Both the position numbers and the translations under genes were made by a program. DNA of 53,682 nucleotides from Sphingomonadales bacterium (GTDB lineage Bacteria > Pseudomonadota > Alphaproteobacteria > Sphingomonadales > Sphingomonadaceae), in assembly GCA_027488785.1 (NCBI GenBank), contig JAIYAY010000003.1, positions 76,168-129,849 on the forward strand, given 5' to 3'. The notes below the pieces were generated by a model that saw nothing but the letters and a program-made list of their open reading frames with translations, searched no databases and was not told where the DNA came from. Below, one piece after another: positions 17,264 through 26,229 of this stretch (positions are counted from its first letter, which is position 1; each line of letters opens with the position of its first letter).

Positions 17264-18689
17264 CAGGATCAGTCGCCGCGCTGTCTTGGGCAGCGCGTTG
17301 GCAATGGTGGCGGTTCCCGCTAATGCTTCGAAACTGCACAGCAATTTACGCATATTGAAGGGCATCCGCTATGGAACAGCAAAGCGTTTCTGTGCCCCGC
17401 GCGCAGTGCCCTTTGATACGATTGCCATAGGCAGAGTCCAGTCATTTGGTCCTACTTGCCCGCAACCGGGTGGCCGATATCTCCCGTCGAGCGAAGACTG
17501 TCTCTACCTCAACCTGTGGGCACCCAAGGCCAAGGCAACTCAACCCCGTCCGGTCATGGTGTATTTCCACGGCGGCGCTTATTCCACCGGAAGCGTGACA
17601 GACCCACTCAACGACGGTGCTGCGTTAGCGGAATATGGTGATGTTGTTGTTGTGACAGTCAATCACCGGCTAAATGCCTTTGGCTATCTCTATATGCCGG
17701 AGCAGTTTCCCGATAGTGGCAATGCTGGGCAGCTTGATCTCATTCTCGCGCTGCAATGGGTGCAGGTACATATCGCGGCTTTTGGTGGTGATCCGGATAA
17801 TGTAACGGTCTTTGGCCAGTCGGGTGGCGGCGCAAAGATCGCGACATTGATGGCGATGCCCGCTGCCAAAGGGCTGTTCCACAAAGCGATCACGATGAGC
17901 GGGCAGCAGGTGACGGCATCCGGCCCATTAAACGCGGCACGGCGCACGCAGACGCTGCTCGCGCAACTCAAGGGTGCCGACCCAGCGATCATTCCACCAG
18001 CGGAGCTAGTTGCGGCGCTTTCGGCGCAGGACCCGATATTGGGCGGTGGCGTCTATATGGGACCAGTTCTGGATATGCGCAATTTGCACCGCCATCCCTT
18101 TTGGCCGGACGCGGCACCGCAATCGCGCGATATACCCATGATGATGGGCAATACCGTGATGGAAACGCGGGCTTTTTATGCGCCTGATTCCAAGCAACTG
18201 ACCGGTCTGGACTTTACCAATTTGGCGAAACGCATTGCACCTGAAATGCGGATTGATGCGCAGTCTGATTGGGTGGTGCAGGCATTTAGATCCAAATTCC
18301 CCGACGCAGCGCCGCTGGAACTGTTTCACCGCATTGTGACCGCGGCACGCAGCTGGCGTGGCCAAGTCATTCAAGCCGAAGAGCGAGCAAAAGCAGGGGC
18401 GCCCGCCTTTGTGTATCAGCTGGATTTTGAACAGGCCAAGCATACCGATGATATCGGCTTGTCATTTGGCACGGTGCCCAATCCAACCGCCGCGCAGAAT
18501 GCCATGAGTTTGCATATGATGGATAGGTTTATCCGCTTTGCCCGCACAGGTGATCCAGGATGGCCGCCCTATAGCTTGGACAAAAGAGAGACGATGATTT
18601 TCGATCATGAAAGTCGTCTCGAAAACAATCCACGTGGCTGGGAGCGCGAATTATTTGCGCGCATTCCTTATATTCAGCCGGGGACCTAA
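17238..18689 (+). CDS. exported type B carboxylesterase
   Basis: 483 residues from ATG 17238, overlapping the kdgK 3' end by 26 bases; an in-frame ATG at 17226 and a TTG at 17247 are alternatives. A twin-arginine-like signal (SRISRRAVLGSALAMVAVPANA) indicates export. Carboxylesterase type B motifs: EDCLYLNLWAP, VMVYFHGGAYSTGS (oxyanion hole), VTVFGQSGGGAKIATLMAMP with the nucleophile Ser, and a late HTDDIGLSFG His. Since it closes an operon of uronate genes, removing acetyl or methyl esters from pectin fragments is a reasonable guess, but the family is broad and the substrate cannot be read. Confidence 0.87.
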   Translation: MEILTSGDSRISRRAVLGSALAMVAVPANASKLHSNLRILKGIRYGTAKRFCAPRAVPFDTIAIGRVQSFGPTCPQPGGRYLPSSEDCLYLNLWAPKAKATQPRPVMVYFHGGAYSTGSVTDPLNDGAALAEYGDVVVVTVNHRLNAFGYLYMPEQFPDSGNAGQLDLILALQWVQVHIAAFGGDPDNVTVFGQSGGGAKIATLMAMPAAKGLFHKAITMSGQQVTASGPLNAARRTQTLLAQLKGADPAIIPPAELVAALSAQDPILGGGVYMGPVLDMRNLHRHPFWPDAAPQSRDIPMMMGNTVMETRAFYAPDSKQLTGLDFTNLAKRIAPEMRIDAQSDWVVQAFRSKFPDAAPLELFHRIVTAARSWRGQVIQAEERAKAGAPAFVYQLDFEQAKHTDDIGLSFGTVPNPTAAQNAMSLHMMDRFIRFARTGDPGWPPYSLDKRETMIFDHESRLENNPRGWERELFARIPYIQPGT

Positions 18690-18693
18690 TCGG

Positions 18694-19077
18694 CTATTTC
18701 GGCGCCACCGGATAGCTGATGATGAGGGTCAGCGGTTTGCGGCCGATTTGTTTAATCCCGACCACTGCCCCGTCATATAAATAAGCCGCCATTCCCGGAC
18801 GCAGATGGCGAGAGACCCCGTCAGAGGTTACCTCGCCTTCGCCTGACAGGACATAATAAACCTCGTCATGCGCAATGGGATGAAGGCCGATGGCCGCCCC
18901 TTTATGTAACACGCGCTTGCGAAATTCCATCGTCCGCGGCTGCGGCACAATGTCACTGATCCGATAGGCTGTGCTCATGCCAATTGCGCCGTGCGGGGGC
19001 GCTTCTTCGCGAACGACATCACGTTCGTCAATAACAACCATTGGCGGCGCAGCCAGCATGAGAAGTAGAGCCATCAT
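18694..19077 (-). CDS. small cupin protein, possibly exported
   Basis: 127 residues from ATG 19077 (19074 is an alternative ATG). The start lies ten bases after the pectate lyase stop, so the two are one operon. The first 15-16 residues (MMALLLMLAAPPMVV) are hydrophobic and may be a short signal. The cupin core GLHPIAHDEVYYVLSGEGEV keeps two His and a Glu of motif 1; motif 2 (GMAAYLYDGAVVGIKQIG) lacks its usual His. KdgF, a cupin that linearises unsaturated galacturonate, is a known partner of pectin genes, but similarity is only at fold level. Confidence 0.75.
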   Translation of the reverse strand: MMALLLMLAAPPMVVIDERDVVREEAPPHGAIGMSTAYRISDIVPQPRTMEFRKRVLHKGAAIGLHPIAHDEVYYVLSGEGEVTSDGVSRHLRPGMAAYLYDGAVVGIKQIGRKPLTLIISYPVAPK

Positions 19078-19087
19078 ATCGATGTAC

Positions 19088-20434
19088 TCACTGTCGCATG
19101 GCACGGTCACGTGCGGACATGTTTTCCTGTAATGGTGTCTTTTGGCCGGGATAAAGGCCGGACTTCGGTTCCATGGTTGCAAGGTCCCAGTCAGCTTCGA
19201 CAAAAGGCGCCGATGTCGGTTTTGGTGATGGGTAGGCGCTCACCTCTGTCTCGTCATCAATGATCTTTCCACGCCCTTCGGCAATGAAGAACAATACACG
19301 GATATCGTCCGCGTCACGATCCCACGGCCGAGCGCCGGCATTAGCCAGAACATGGGTTTCGACATCGCGTGACGGCAATACTGCAATGCCCTGAGGCCAG
19401 ATAACCGGCTTTTTCACTTCAATCAGGCGCGCGCGCGTTTCCCCATAGCGACCAAACATGGGCAGCGGTTTACCGAATTTGTCTACGGCTATGTTGTCGT
19501 GGGCATGATAGCGCAAATCTCCATCGCCCCCGAGCATCAGAAATGGCAAGCCCTCATCCGTTGATGGTCCGCCGCGCAGCACGTTCCCAACGGCGGTCAT
19601 TTCCCCGGTTACATAAGGCTGCCCAGCCCATTCCAGCGCCATCAGATTATAATGCATCGCGCGCTTACCCGGATCGTAAATCAGATTGTTAATCATCGCG
19701 GCTTGCGCACCGCCTTTGATCAAAGGGCTACGTTCGACATTATGCGCCCACACATTGCGGTAAAACAATATCCCAGTTGCATTGTCGTGGATCAGCGATC
19801 CTTTGCTATGTTCCCCCTTCGGATGGCTTGAATCCGCCAGCCCTTCTGCAGCAAGATTGTAAGAAAAGCTTATATTGCGGCTCGTGCCGTTGCGCCATTC
19901 TTCGACGGTTTTGCCGGTGAAGCGCGGGCCACTTGCGGACATATTCTCATCAATGCCCCAAGTGAGGCTGCAATGGTCGATGATGACATTGCGCGCGCCA
20001 ACGGTCGATATTGAGTCCGCTTCCCATCCGCTGCGCTTGGCTTGCCCGTCGGCGCCTGTTTTGACGCGGATATGGCGGATGATAATGTCATGGCTGCGTA
20101 CGTCGATGCCGCCTTTAATAATCGTAATGCCAGGCGATGGTGCAGTTTGCCCGGCGATGGTGAGAAAAGGCTCTTTGATTTCTAGCGACGTGCGCTGGAG
20201 ATCAATCACGCCACCGACCTCGAACACCACGATACGTGGTCCTTTTGCCTCAATCGCGGCCTTTAACGTGCCCGGACCATCCGCCGCTAGGCTGGTTACG
20301 CGGATTATTTTCCCGCCGCGTCCGCCGGTTGTTTCTTTCGCCCAGCCGACAGCGCCGGGAAAGGCAAGCGTTTGAGTTGCAGCCGGGAACGATGCGCAAG
20401 TGAGACTTAAAAACAACAATATCCGAATAAGCAT
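19088..20434 (-). CDS. pectate lyase, PL1-type parallel beta-helix
   Basis: 448 residues from ATG 20434, with GAGGAG seven bases upstream; an open frame continues 16 codons further but lacks features. A Sec signal (MLIRILLFLSLTCASFPAATQ) precedes the mature start TLAFPGAVGWAKETTGGRGG, typical of bacterial PL1-related pectate lyases. Beta-helix core: IVVFEVGGVIDLQ, PFLTIAGQTAPSPGITIIKGG, IIIRHIRVKTG, DHCSLTWGIDEN and VWAHNVERSPLIKGG, with the conserved Arg region. It cleaves homogalacturonan by beta-elimination, producing the 4,5-unsaturated oligomers used by the isomerase-kduD branch. Divergent from the TonB receptor with a LacI-type operator between. Confidence 0.9.
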   Translation of the reverse strand: MLIRILLFLSLTCASFPAATQTLAFPGAVGWAKETTGGRGGKIIRVTSLAADGPGTLKAAIEAKGPRIVVFEVGGVIDLQRTSLEIKEPFLTIAGQTAPSPGITIIKGGIDVRSHDIIIRHIRVKTGADGQAKRSGWEADSISTVGARNVIIDHCSLTWGIDENMSASGPRFTGKTVEEWRNGTSRNISFSYNLAAEGLADSSHPKGEHSKGSLIHDNATGILFYRNVWAHNVERSPLIKGGAQAAMINNLIYDPGKRAMHYNLMALEWAGQPYVTGEMTAVGNVLRGGPSTDEGLPFLMLGGDGDLRYHAHDNIAVDKFGKPLPMFGRYGETRARLIEVKKPVIWPQGIAVLPSRDVETHVLANAGARPWDRDADDIRVLFFIAEGRGKIIDDETEVSAYPSPKPTSAPFVEADWDLATMEPKSGLYPGQKTPLQENMSARDRAMRQ

Positions 20435-20488
20435 TTTGATCTCCTCGGAAGCCATCTTGACATGAAGCGAAGTTGTCATCAATGTCTA

Positions 20489-20506
20489 AATGACACCGGT
20501 TACCTT
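20489..20506 (+). promoter_or_regulatory. LacI-type operator in pectate lyase/TonB receptor divergent promoter
   Basis: AATGACACCGGTTACCTT, identical over 18 bases to the copy at 14789-14806. It is the only such site in the 242-base gap between the pectate lyase start (20434, minus) and the receptor start (20677, plus), 55 bases before the lyase and 170 before the receptor. It would let the regulator control secretion and uptake genes together. Confidence 0.7.
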
Positions 20507-20676
20507 AACCGATTGGCATGAGAATTCAGAGCACTGCAAAGGTGCCAATATATCAATAATATGGGCAAATGCGCAAAAATGCGGGCCCAAAATGGGGAGG
20601 ATGCGCTGGTTTCCATCGCATCGCGAATCAAAAAGACACCGGTATCAATCCCGGAAAAATGCGAAGGGAAGAGGAA

Positions 20677-23544
20677 ATGATTAAGTCTGGATCTCGCGAG
20701 TTGAACATGTCTGCCGCAAAATTTTTGTCGGCGGTATCGCTCAGCGTATTGGCGGTTGGAACGGCGCACGCACAAAGCACTGCGGGCCAAGATGCCGCCG
20801 CTGAAGAAGTCCCTGCTGACGCAGGCGATGCTATTGTGGTGACCGGTTTCCGCGCTTCATTGGAAGCTGCGTTGAACCTTAAGCGTGACTCTGTTGCGGC
20901 GGTTGATGCAATTGTGGCTGAGGATATCGCGAAGTTTCCAGACCAGAACCTAGCGGAATCGCTTCAGCGTATTCCAGGGATTTCCATCACGCGCGATGGC
21001 GGCGAAGGTCGCTCAATCACAGTGCGTGGTCTTTCGTCACAGTTTACGCGCGTGCGTGTCAACGGCATGGAAACTATCGCTACGTCGACGGATGGCGCAT
21101 CCGCCAACCGCGACCGCGCGTTCGATTTCAACGTGTTTGCGTCCGAACTTTTCAGCAGCCTCGTTGTCCGTAAAACAGCTGAAGCTTCTCTTGACGAAGG
21201 TTCACTGGGTGCCGTCGTCGACCTGAATACCGGCAATCCCTTGGCCGGCCGTTCAGGACTGAATGGTGCTATGTCCGTTGTCGGATCCTATAATGATCTG
21301 TCCAAAGACCTTGGTCCACGTTTCGCGGGCTTGCTCAGCTGGCGGAACGACGCAGGCACCTTGGGGGCCTCTATTTCCGCTGCTTACTCAAAAACAAGCA
21401 CACTTGAACTTGGCAACAACACGGTACGCTGGGCACAAGCGCGCTTTGACAATGTCGACGGAGTAAACTGCTTCACAACAGCCAATAGCGGCGGAACCTA
21501 TGTTCCAAGCGCTGGATGCGATAAAGCTGCGTTGACATTTCACCCACGTATCCCCCGTTATGGTGAGGTTGCCCATGATCGTGAACGCTTAGGCGTAACC
21601 GGATCTGTACAATTTTCGCCAAGTGACACCACGCAGTTGTCGATTGATGCATTATATTCGAAATATGATGCTTCGCGTGAAGAACAATGGGGCGAAGTAT
21701 TGCTGCGCTCCAACGAGCGCTCGATTAACGTCGTAAATCCTGTTTATGACGCTAAGAATAACATGATTTCTGCTACACTGAACGATGCCTGGGTTCGTAC
21801 AGAGCATTATCTCCGTCAATCGCAAACCGAGTTCTACCAAGTCGGCGGAACATGGGATCAGGACGTGACCGACAATCTCCGCTTCACCGCTCTTGGTGGC
21901 GTATCGAAGTCGACTGCGGGTATCCCCGTTGAGACAACCGTCATTTTTGACGACCGCGATGCCCAAGGCTACAGCTATGACTATACCAACATGGCTTCAC
22001 CAAGGTTGACGTTTGGAACCAGCGTGACGGATCCGGCGAATTTCCAATTGGCAGAAATTCGCGACCGCCCATCCAGCGTGGTCAATCGCTTCAAAACTGC
22101 GCAGTTCCGAACCGAATGGGATGTCAGCGAAAGCATTACATTGAAGGCGGGCGCAGTCTGGCGTCGCTTCAACTTCGATACCGAAGCGTTCACGCGTGAC
22201 ACGGCTGTATGCGGTAATGGCGGTACTAGCCTTGTCACCAGCACAGCTGGGACCATCACATGTTCGGCAAGCAGCTTGTTCGGTCCAACCGCGATTTATG
22301 GTTTCGCAGTCACACCGGCGCTGTCGCAGGGTTTCAATCTGGGCAAAGCTGGCCAGCCTGCCGGCAATACCAACGGCTGGATAGTTCCAAATCTGGCCGC
22401 GACGACAGCTTTCACCGGACTTTATAACCGGGCGCTTGTAAATGACGCGGGTAACATTCGCGGCGTTCAGGAAACTACAAAAGGCGCTTATCTGCAAGCT
22501 GACGCCAAGGGTGAACTTTTCGGACTGGAATATGCCGCCAATGCCGGCATCCGCTACGCAAAGACCGACCAATCGTCCTACGGACTTGTCAGCGGCGTAA
22601 ACGCGACTGTGACCCGCAGCTATGATGACTGGCTGCCTTCGGCGAACTTGGCATTGTACCCAACAGAAAGCACGATTGTGCGTTTTGCGGTTGCAGATGT
22701 GATGACGCGTCCAACCTTGGGTTCGTTGACCCCAGGTGGTTCAGCAGATGGTTTCAACTATCGTGTAACCAGCGGTAACCCGTTCCTTGCTCCATTCCGC
22801 GCTACAAATTACGACCTGTCGCTGGAATGGTATTTCGCGCCTCAGGCTGTGCTGTCGGTCGCCATGTTCCAAAAGGATGTAGGCACATTCACGCAATCGG
22901 CGTCGATTACCGGAGCGACATTTGCACAGACTGGCTTGCCAGCATCCGTGCTCAGCCCAGCATCGCCAGCAGCATTGAACCCAGCTCAACAGGCTGAACC
23001 ACGTTGGACGCTGGTTACGACTGTCAATGGTTCGGGTGCAAAACTGAAGGGTATCGAACTCGCCGGACAAATTCCATTCAGCGCGTTCACAGATGGCATG
23101 TTTGCCAATTTCGGCATCCTTGCAAACGCCACGTTCATTGATTCGAATGCCAGCTTCAATGTCCAAGGCCCTGCAATTGCCCCAGGTGGTGCTTTGCAGA
23201 ATGCTGTGGTCAGCAATACGCTGGGCAATGTCACCAAAAAGGCATTTAACGGCACGCTCTATTATGATGACGGTAAGTTCAGCGCCCGTGGGATGCTGAG
23301 CTATCGTGGCCGTTATCATGAAGGCGCAAGCGGTACGGGCAATATTCTGGAAGGCTATGGCGCTACCACCAACTTTGACGCCTCTATCCGTTACAAGTTC
23401 ACTGATTGGCTGGAAGTATCTGTAGAAGGCAATAACTTGCTGGATACCTATCGCTACCGCTTCACCGACTTTGATGCGGACCGCAATTACGAGAACAACC
23501 ATTTCGGTCGTACAATCCTATTTGGTGCACGCTTCAAAATGTGA
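20677..23544 (+). CDS. TonB-dependent receptor, Caulobacter/Xanthomonas carbohydrate type
   Basis: 955 residues from ATG 20677, preceded by GGGAAGAGGAA; the frame is open 36 codons further upstream without signal features. A Sec signal (AAKFLSAVSLSVLAVGTAHAQ) and TonB box region (DAIVVTGFRASLE) lead into the plug: AEDIAKFPDQNLAESLQRIPG, ITRDGGEGRSITVRGLSSQFTRV, the hallmark of the TonB-Xanth-Caul subfamily. The barrel ends GRTILFGARFKM. In context it probably imports oligogalacturonides released by the pectate lyase across the outer membrane. It is followed by a strong hairpin and then GH43, esterase, uxaC and uxaB genes on the same strand. Confidence 0.93.
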   Translation: MIKSGSRELNMSAAKFLSAVSLSVLAVGTAHAQSTAGQDAAAEEVPADAGDAIVVTGFRASLEAALNLKRDSVAAVDAIVAEDIAKFPDQNLAESLQRIPGISITRDGGEGRSITVRGLSSQFTRVRVNGMETIATSTDGASANRDRAFDFNVFASELFSSLVVRKTAEASLDEGSLGAVVDLNTGNPLAGRSGLNGAMSVVGSYNDLSKDLGPRFAGLLSWRNDAGTLGASISAAYSKTSTLELGNNTVRWAQARFDNVDGVNCFTTANSGGTYVPSAGCDKAALTFHPRIPRYGEVAHDRERLGVTGSVQFSPSDTTQLSIDALYSKYDASREEQWGEVLLRSNERSINVVNPVYDAKNNMISATLNDAWVRTEHYLRQSQTEFYQVGGTWDQDVTDNLRFTALGGVSKSTAGIPVETTVIFDDRDAQGYSYDYTNMASPRLTFGTSVTDPANFQLAEIRDRPSSVVNRFKTAQFRTEWDVSESITLKAGAVWRRFNFDTEAFTRDTAVCGNGGTSLVTSTAGTITCSASSLFGPTAIYGFAVTPALSQGFNLGKAGQPAGNTNGWIVPNLAATTAFTGLYNRALVNDAGNIRGVQETTKGAYLQADAKGELFGLEYAANAGIRYAKTDQSSYGLVSGVNATVTRSYDDWLPSANLALYPTESTIVRFAVADVMTRPTLGSLTPGGSADGFNYRVTSGNPFLAPFRATNYDLSLEWYFAPQAVLSVAMFQKDVGTFTQSASITGATFAQTGLPASVLSPASPAALNPAQQAEPRWTLVTTVNGSGAKLKGIELAGQIPFSAFTDGMFANFGILANATFIDSNASFNVQGPAIAPGGALQNAVVSNTLGNVTKKAFNGTLYYDDGKFSARGMLSYRGRYHEGASGTGNILEGYGATTNFDASIRYKFTDWLEVSVEGNNLLDTYRYRFTDFDADRNYENNHFGRTILFGARFKM

Positions 23545-23572
23545 TCTGCGGATTGTCTAAAAGGTAAAAAGG

Positions 23573-23608
23573 GGACTGGTCATCGGATAAAGTGGCCAGT
23601 CCTTTTTT
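23573..23608 (+). terminator. rho-independent terminator after TonB receptor
   Basis: A ten-base stem, GGACTGGTCA (23573-23582) pairing with TGGCCAGTCC (23593-23602) with one G-U wobble, ten-base loop, then TTTTTT (23603-23608). It stands 28 bases after the receptor stop and 16 bases before the GH43 start, so downstream genes depend on read-through or a separate promoter not evident in the short gap. Confidence 0.85.
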
Positions 23609-23624
23609 GTGCAAAGGTGTGGAT

Positions 23625-25241
23625 ATGGAATGTGATCGCCGGACAAGTCTTGCCCTAATCGGAAGTTTACCCCTGATTTCCAGTCCGGCTTTGGGACAGG
23701 GCGCAGCCGCGACATCAAGTCTCGACCCACATGCCGCGATGCAATGGGCAAAGGGTATTGAGGGACAACGCAAGGCTGACCTCGGCGATGGCAACTATCT
23801 GAACCCTATATTCGCTGGCGACCATCCGGACCCAGCGCTGTTACGCGACGGCGATGATTATTATCTGACCTTTTCCAGTTTTGATGCCTATCCCGGCATT
23901 GTGATTTGGCATAGTCGCGACCTTGTGAATTGGCAGCCGGTCACTGCCGCGCTCAAAACGCCTATCGGCTCGGTTTGGGCACCGGATCTGGCTAAGCATA
24001 AAGGCCGCTATTTTTGCTACATTCCTGCGCGCACAGCTCAAAAAAGGTCAATCTATGTCATATTCGCCGATGACATCCGCGGACCATGGAGCGAGCCGGT
24101 TGACTTGAACTTACCTTTGCATATCGACCCGACACATGTTGCCGACGAAAAAGGCCAGCGCTGGCTGTTTCTATCCGGCGGAGATCGTGTACGCCTTGCT
24201 GCTGACGGCTTGTCGACCATTGGCAAGGTTGAGCATATATACGATCCGTGGCGATATCCTGAAGACTGGGTCGTCGAGACTTTCGCGCCTGAAGGCCCCA
24301 AAATCGTTAAGCGCGGCGCCTATTATTATATGACAACAGCGGTAGGCGGAACGGCTGGGCCTCCAACAGGGCATATGGTCATCATGGCACGCAGTCGTAC
24401 ACTCGCTGGGCCATGGGAAGATTGTCCCCGCAATCCCTTAATCCGAACGCAATCGGCGCGCGAAAAATGGTGGTCGCGCGGCCACGCTACATTGTTCGAG
24501 GGCCCGGATGGTGGCTGGTGGATGATGTATCATGGCTATGAAAATGGCTATTGGACATTGGGCCGACAGGCCTTGCTGGAACCGGTCGAATGGGCCGAAG
24601 ATGGTTGGCCCAGACCATTGGGCGGTGACTTATCGCGCCCGATCAAAAAACCGATTGAAGCCGGTGCGCAGCAACATGGCATGGCCTTGTCGGATGATTT
24701 CAAAACCGACCGCATGGGAACGGCCTGGGCCTTCTATGACCCTGCGCCCAATGAAGTGTCCCGCCTGCGGCGTTTGAACGGAACATTATATATGGCGGCA
24801 AAGGGCAAAACACCTTCCGATTGTGCGCCCTTATGCTGCATCGCGGGCGACCAAGCCTATCGCGTTACGGTGGACATAGACGTCGATGCAGGAACAGAGG
24901 CAGGCTTGTTGTTATTTTACAACCGCCGTCTCTATGCAGGGCTTGGGTTCGGGAATGGGGCGCTTATGATGCACCGCTATGGCTTGCAACGGTCACGCGG
25001 TGCTAATTCCGCAAAGGACAATGCGGGCAAGCTATCGATCCGGCTGACCAATGATCGCAATATCCTGACGATCCACACAAGCAATGATGACCGGCAGACA
25101 TGGCGTAAGTTCGATGTGCAGATGGAAGTTTCCGGTTATCACCACAATGTCGCTTATGATTTCCTGTCCTTGCGTCCGGCGATTTATGCCGCTGGGGAAG
25201 GCGAAGCGCGCTTCCGCAATTTCACATATGAGGCTTTATGA
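23625..25241 (+). CDS. exported GH43-family glycoside hydrolase
   Basis: 538 residues from ATG 23625; an in-frame GTG at 23592 lies inside the terminator hairpin and is rejected. A signal-like segment (SLALIGSLPLISSPALGQG) suggests export. The five-bladed GH43 propeller is evident: NPIFAGDHPDPALLRDGDDYYLTFSSF with the catalytic Asp, SVWAPDLAKHKGRYFCYI with the pKa-modulating Asp, and DWVVETFAPEGPKIVKRGAYYYMTTA with the likely acid Glu. A C-terminal beta-sandwich (about 370-538) follows. GH43 enzymes remove arabinose, xylose or galactose from pectin side chains; the exact linkage is unknown. The stop overlaps the next start (ATGA). Confidence 0.9.
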   Translation: MECDRRTSLALIGSLPLISSPALGQGAAATSSLDPHAAMQWAKGIEGQRKADLGDGNYLNPIFAGDHPDPALLRDGDDYYLTFSSFDAYPGIVIWHSRDLVNWQPVTAALKTPIGSVWAPDLAKHKGRYFCYIPARTAQKRSIYVIFADDIRGPWSEPVDLNLPLHIDPTHVADEKGQRWLFLSGGDRVRLAADGLSTIGKVEHIYDPWRYPEDWVVETFAPEGPKIVKRGAYYYMTTAVGGTAGPPTGHMVIMARSRTLAGPWEDCPRNPLIRTQSAREKWWSRGHATLFEGPDGGWWMMYHGYENGYWTLGRQALLEPVEWAEDGWPRPLGGDLSRPIKKPIEAGAQQHGMALSDDFKTDRMGTAWAFYDPAPNEVSRLRRLNGTLYMAAKGKTPSDCAPLCCIAGDQAYRVTVDIDVDAGTEAGLLLFYNRRLYAGLGFGNGALMMHRYGLQRSRGANSAKDNAGKLSIRLTNDRNILTIHTSNDDRQTWRKFDVQMEVSGYHHNVAYDFLSLRPAIYAAGEGEARFRNFTYEAL

Positions 25242-26227
25242 CAATTGATCGGCGTACATTGATGGCGCTTGGCGCGGCCAGCATCGCCGGATCCGCCTTT
25301 GGGCAAACGCCGCCGCCCAGTGCAAAATCGGCAGTGCCAACGGGATTGTATCAGCCTACCGAAACCATCGACCTTTGGCCGGAAGGGGCGCCGGGAGCGC
25401 CTGCGCCTGCGCTCGTAGAGACAGTCAATGAACGCTCCACCGATCCGCAACTTACTGACCGCGCCGTTTTTGGAATTAGCCACCCGCGCATGGTCGTGTT
25501 CAGGCCAGCCCAGCCGAATGGCGCGGCTATCCTCATTACGCCCGGTGGCGGCTATCGCTGGGTAGTGGTCGACAAAGAAGGCTATGAAATGGGGCGCTGG
25601 CTTGCGGCGCGGGGATATACGGCCTTTGTCTTATTCTATCGCTTACCGGGCGAAGGCTGGGCCGCTGGACCAAATGTTGGATTGTCGGACGCCCAACGCG
25701 CAATGCGCATCATCCGGTCGCGCGCGAAAACCTATGGTATTGATCCAGAGCGGGTCGGCGCCATGGGTTTTTCCGCAGGCGGCCATCTGTGTGCCGATCT
25801 TGGGACAAGGTTCGCGGTCAAAACCTATGAACCCGTCGATGAAGTTGATAAATTGTCAGCGCGTCCGGCGCTTGCAGCGCCCATTTATCCCGTCATTTCC
25901 ATGCGCACACCCGACGCCCACCCGGGAAGCCGGGAAAAACTTTTGGGTTCGAACCCCGTGGCGGCAGAAGAACAAAAGCATAGTCCGCATTTACATGTGC
26001 CCGACAATGCCCCACCATTTTTTGTATTGCATGCCGAAGATGACGATGTCGTTCCGGTCGAAAATGCCCTGCTTTTGCGGGCGGCGCTGCGCGCCAAAAA
26101 AATCATCGTCGAAACACATATCTTTGCGCATGGCGGCCACGGATTTGGCTTACGCAAAGCCATCGGTAAGCCCGTCGAGATTTGGCCAGAACTTTTCCTC
26201 AACTTTGCTCGCACCCAAGGATTTTAA
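25238..26227 (+). CDS. exported alpha/beta-hydrolase, acetyl-esterase-like
   Basis: 329 residues; ATGA overlap with GH43. N-terminus TIDRRTLMALGAASIAGSAFGQ has a twin-arginine-like signal. Conserved segments of the BD-FAE/acetyl xylan esterase-like group: ETIDLWPEGAPGAPAP, ILITPGGGYRWVV (oxyanion), VGAMGFSAGGHLCADLG with the nucleophile Ser, FVLHAEDDDVVPVENA with the acid Asp, and FAHGGHGFGLRKA with the catalytic His, all intact. In this operon, removal of acetyl groups from pectin or its side chains is likely; this family is also found with xylan genes, so the substrate is inferred. Confidence 0.87.
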   Translation: MTIDRRTLMALGAASIAGSAFGQTPPPSAKSAVPTGLYQPTETIDLWPEGAPGAPAPALVETVNERSTDPQLTDRAVFGISHPRMVVFRPAQPNGAAILITPGGGYRWVVVDKEGYEMGRWLAARGYTAFVLFYRLPGEGWAAGPNVGLSDAQRAMRIIRSRAKTYGIDPERVGAMGFSAGGHLCADLGTRFAVKTYEPVDEVDKLSARPALAAPIYPVISMRTPDAHPGSREKLLGSNPVAAEEQKHSPHLHVPDNAPPFFVLHAEDDDVVPVENALLLRAALRAKKIIVETHIFAHGGHGFGLRKAIGKPVEIWPELFLNFARTQGF

Positions 26228-26229
26228 AA

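Noticed and set aside
22741-23502. 253-codon frame antisense to the island TonB receptor
   Set aside because: Shadow of the receptor barrel with no start context or recognisable domain.
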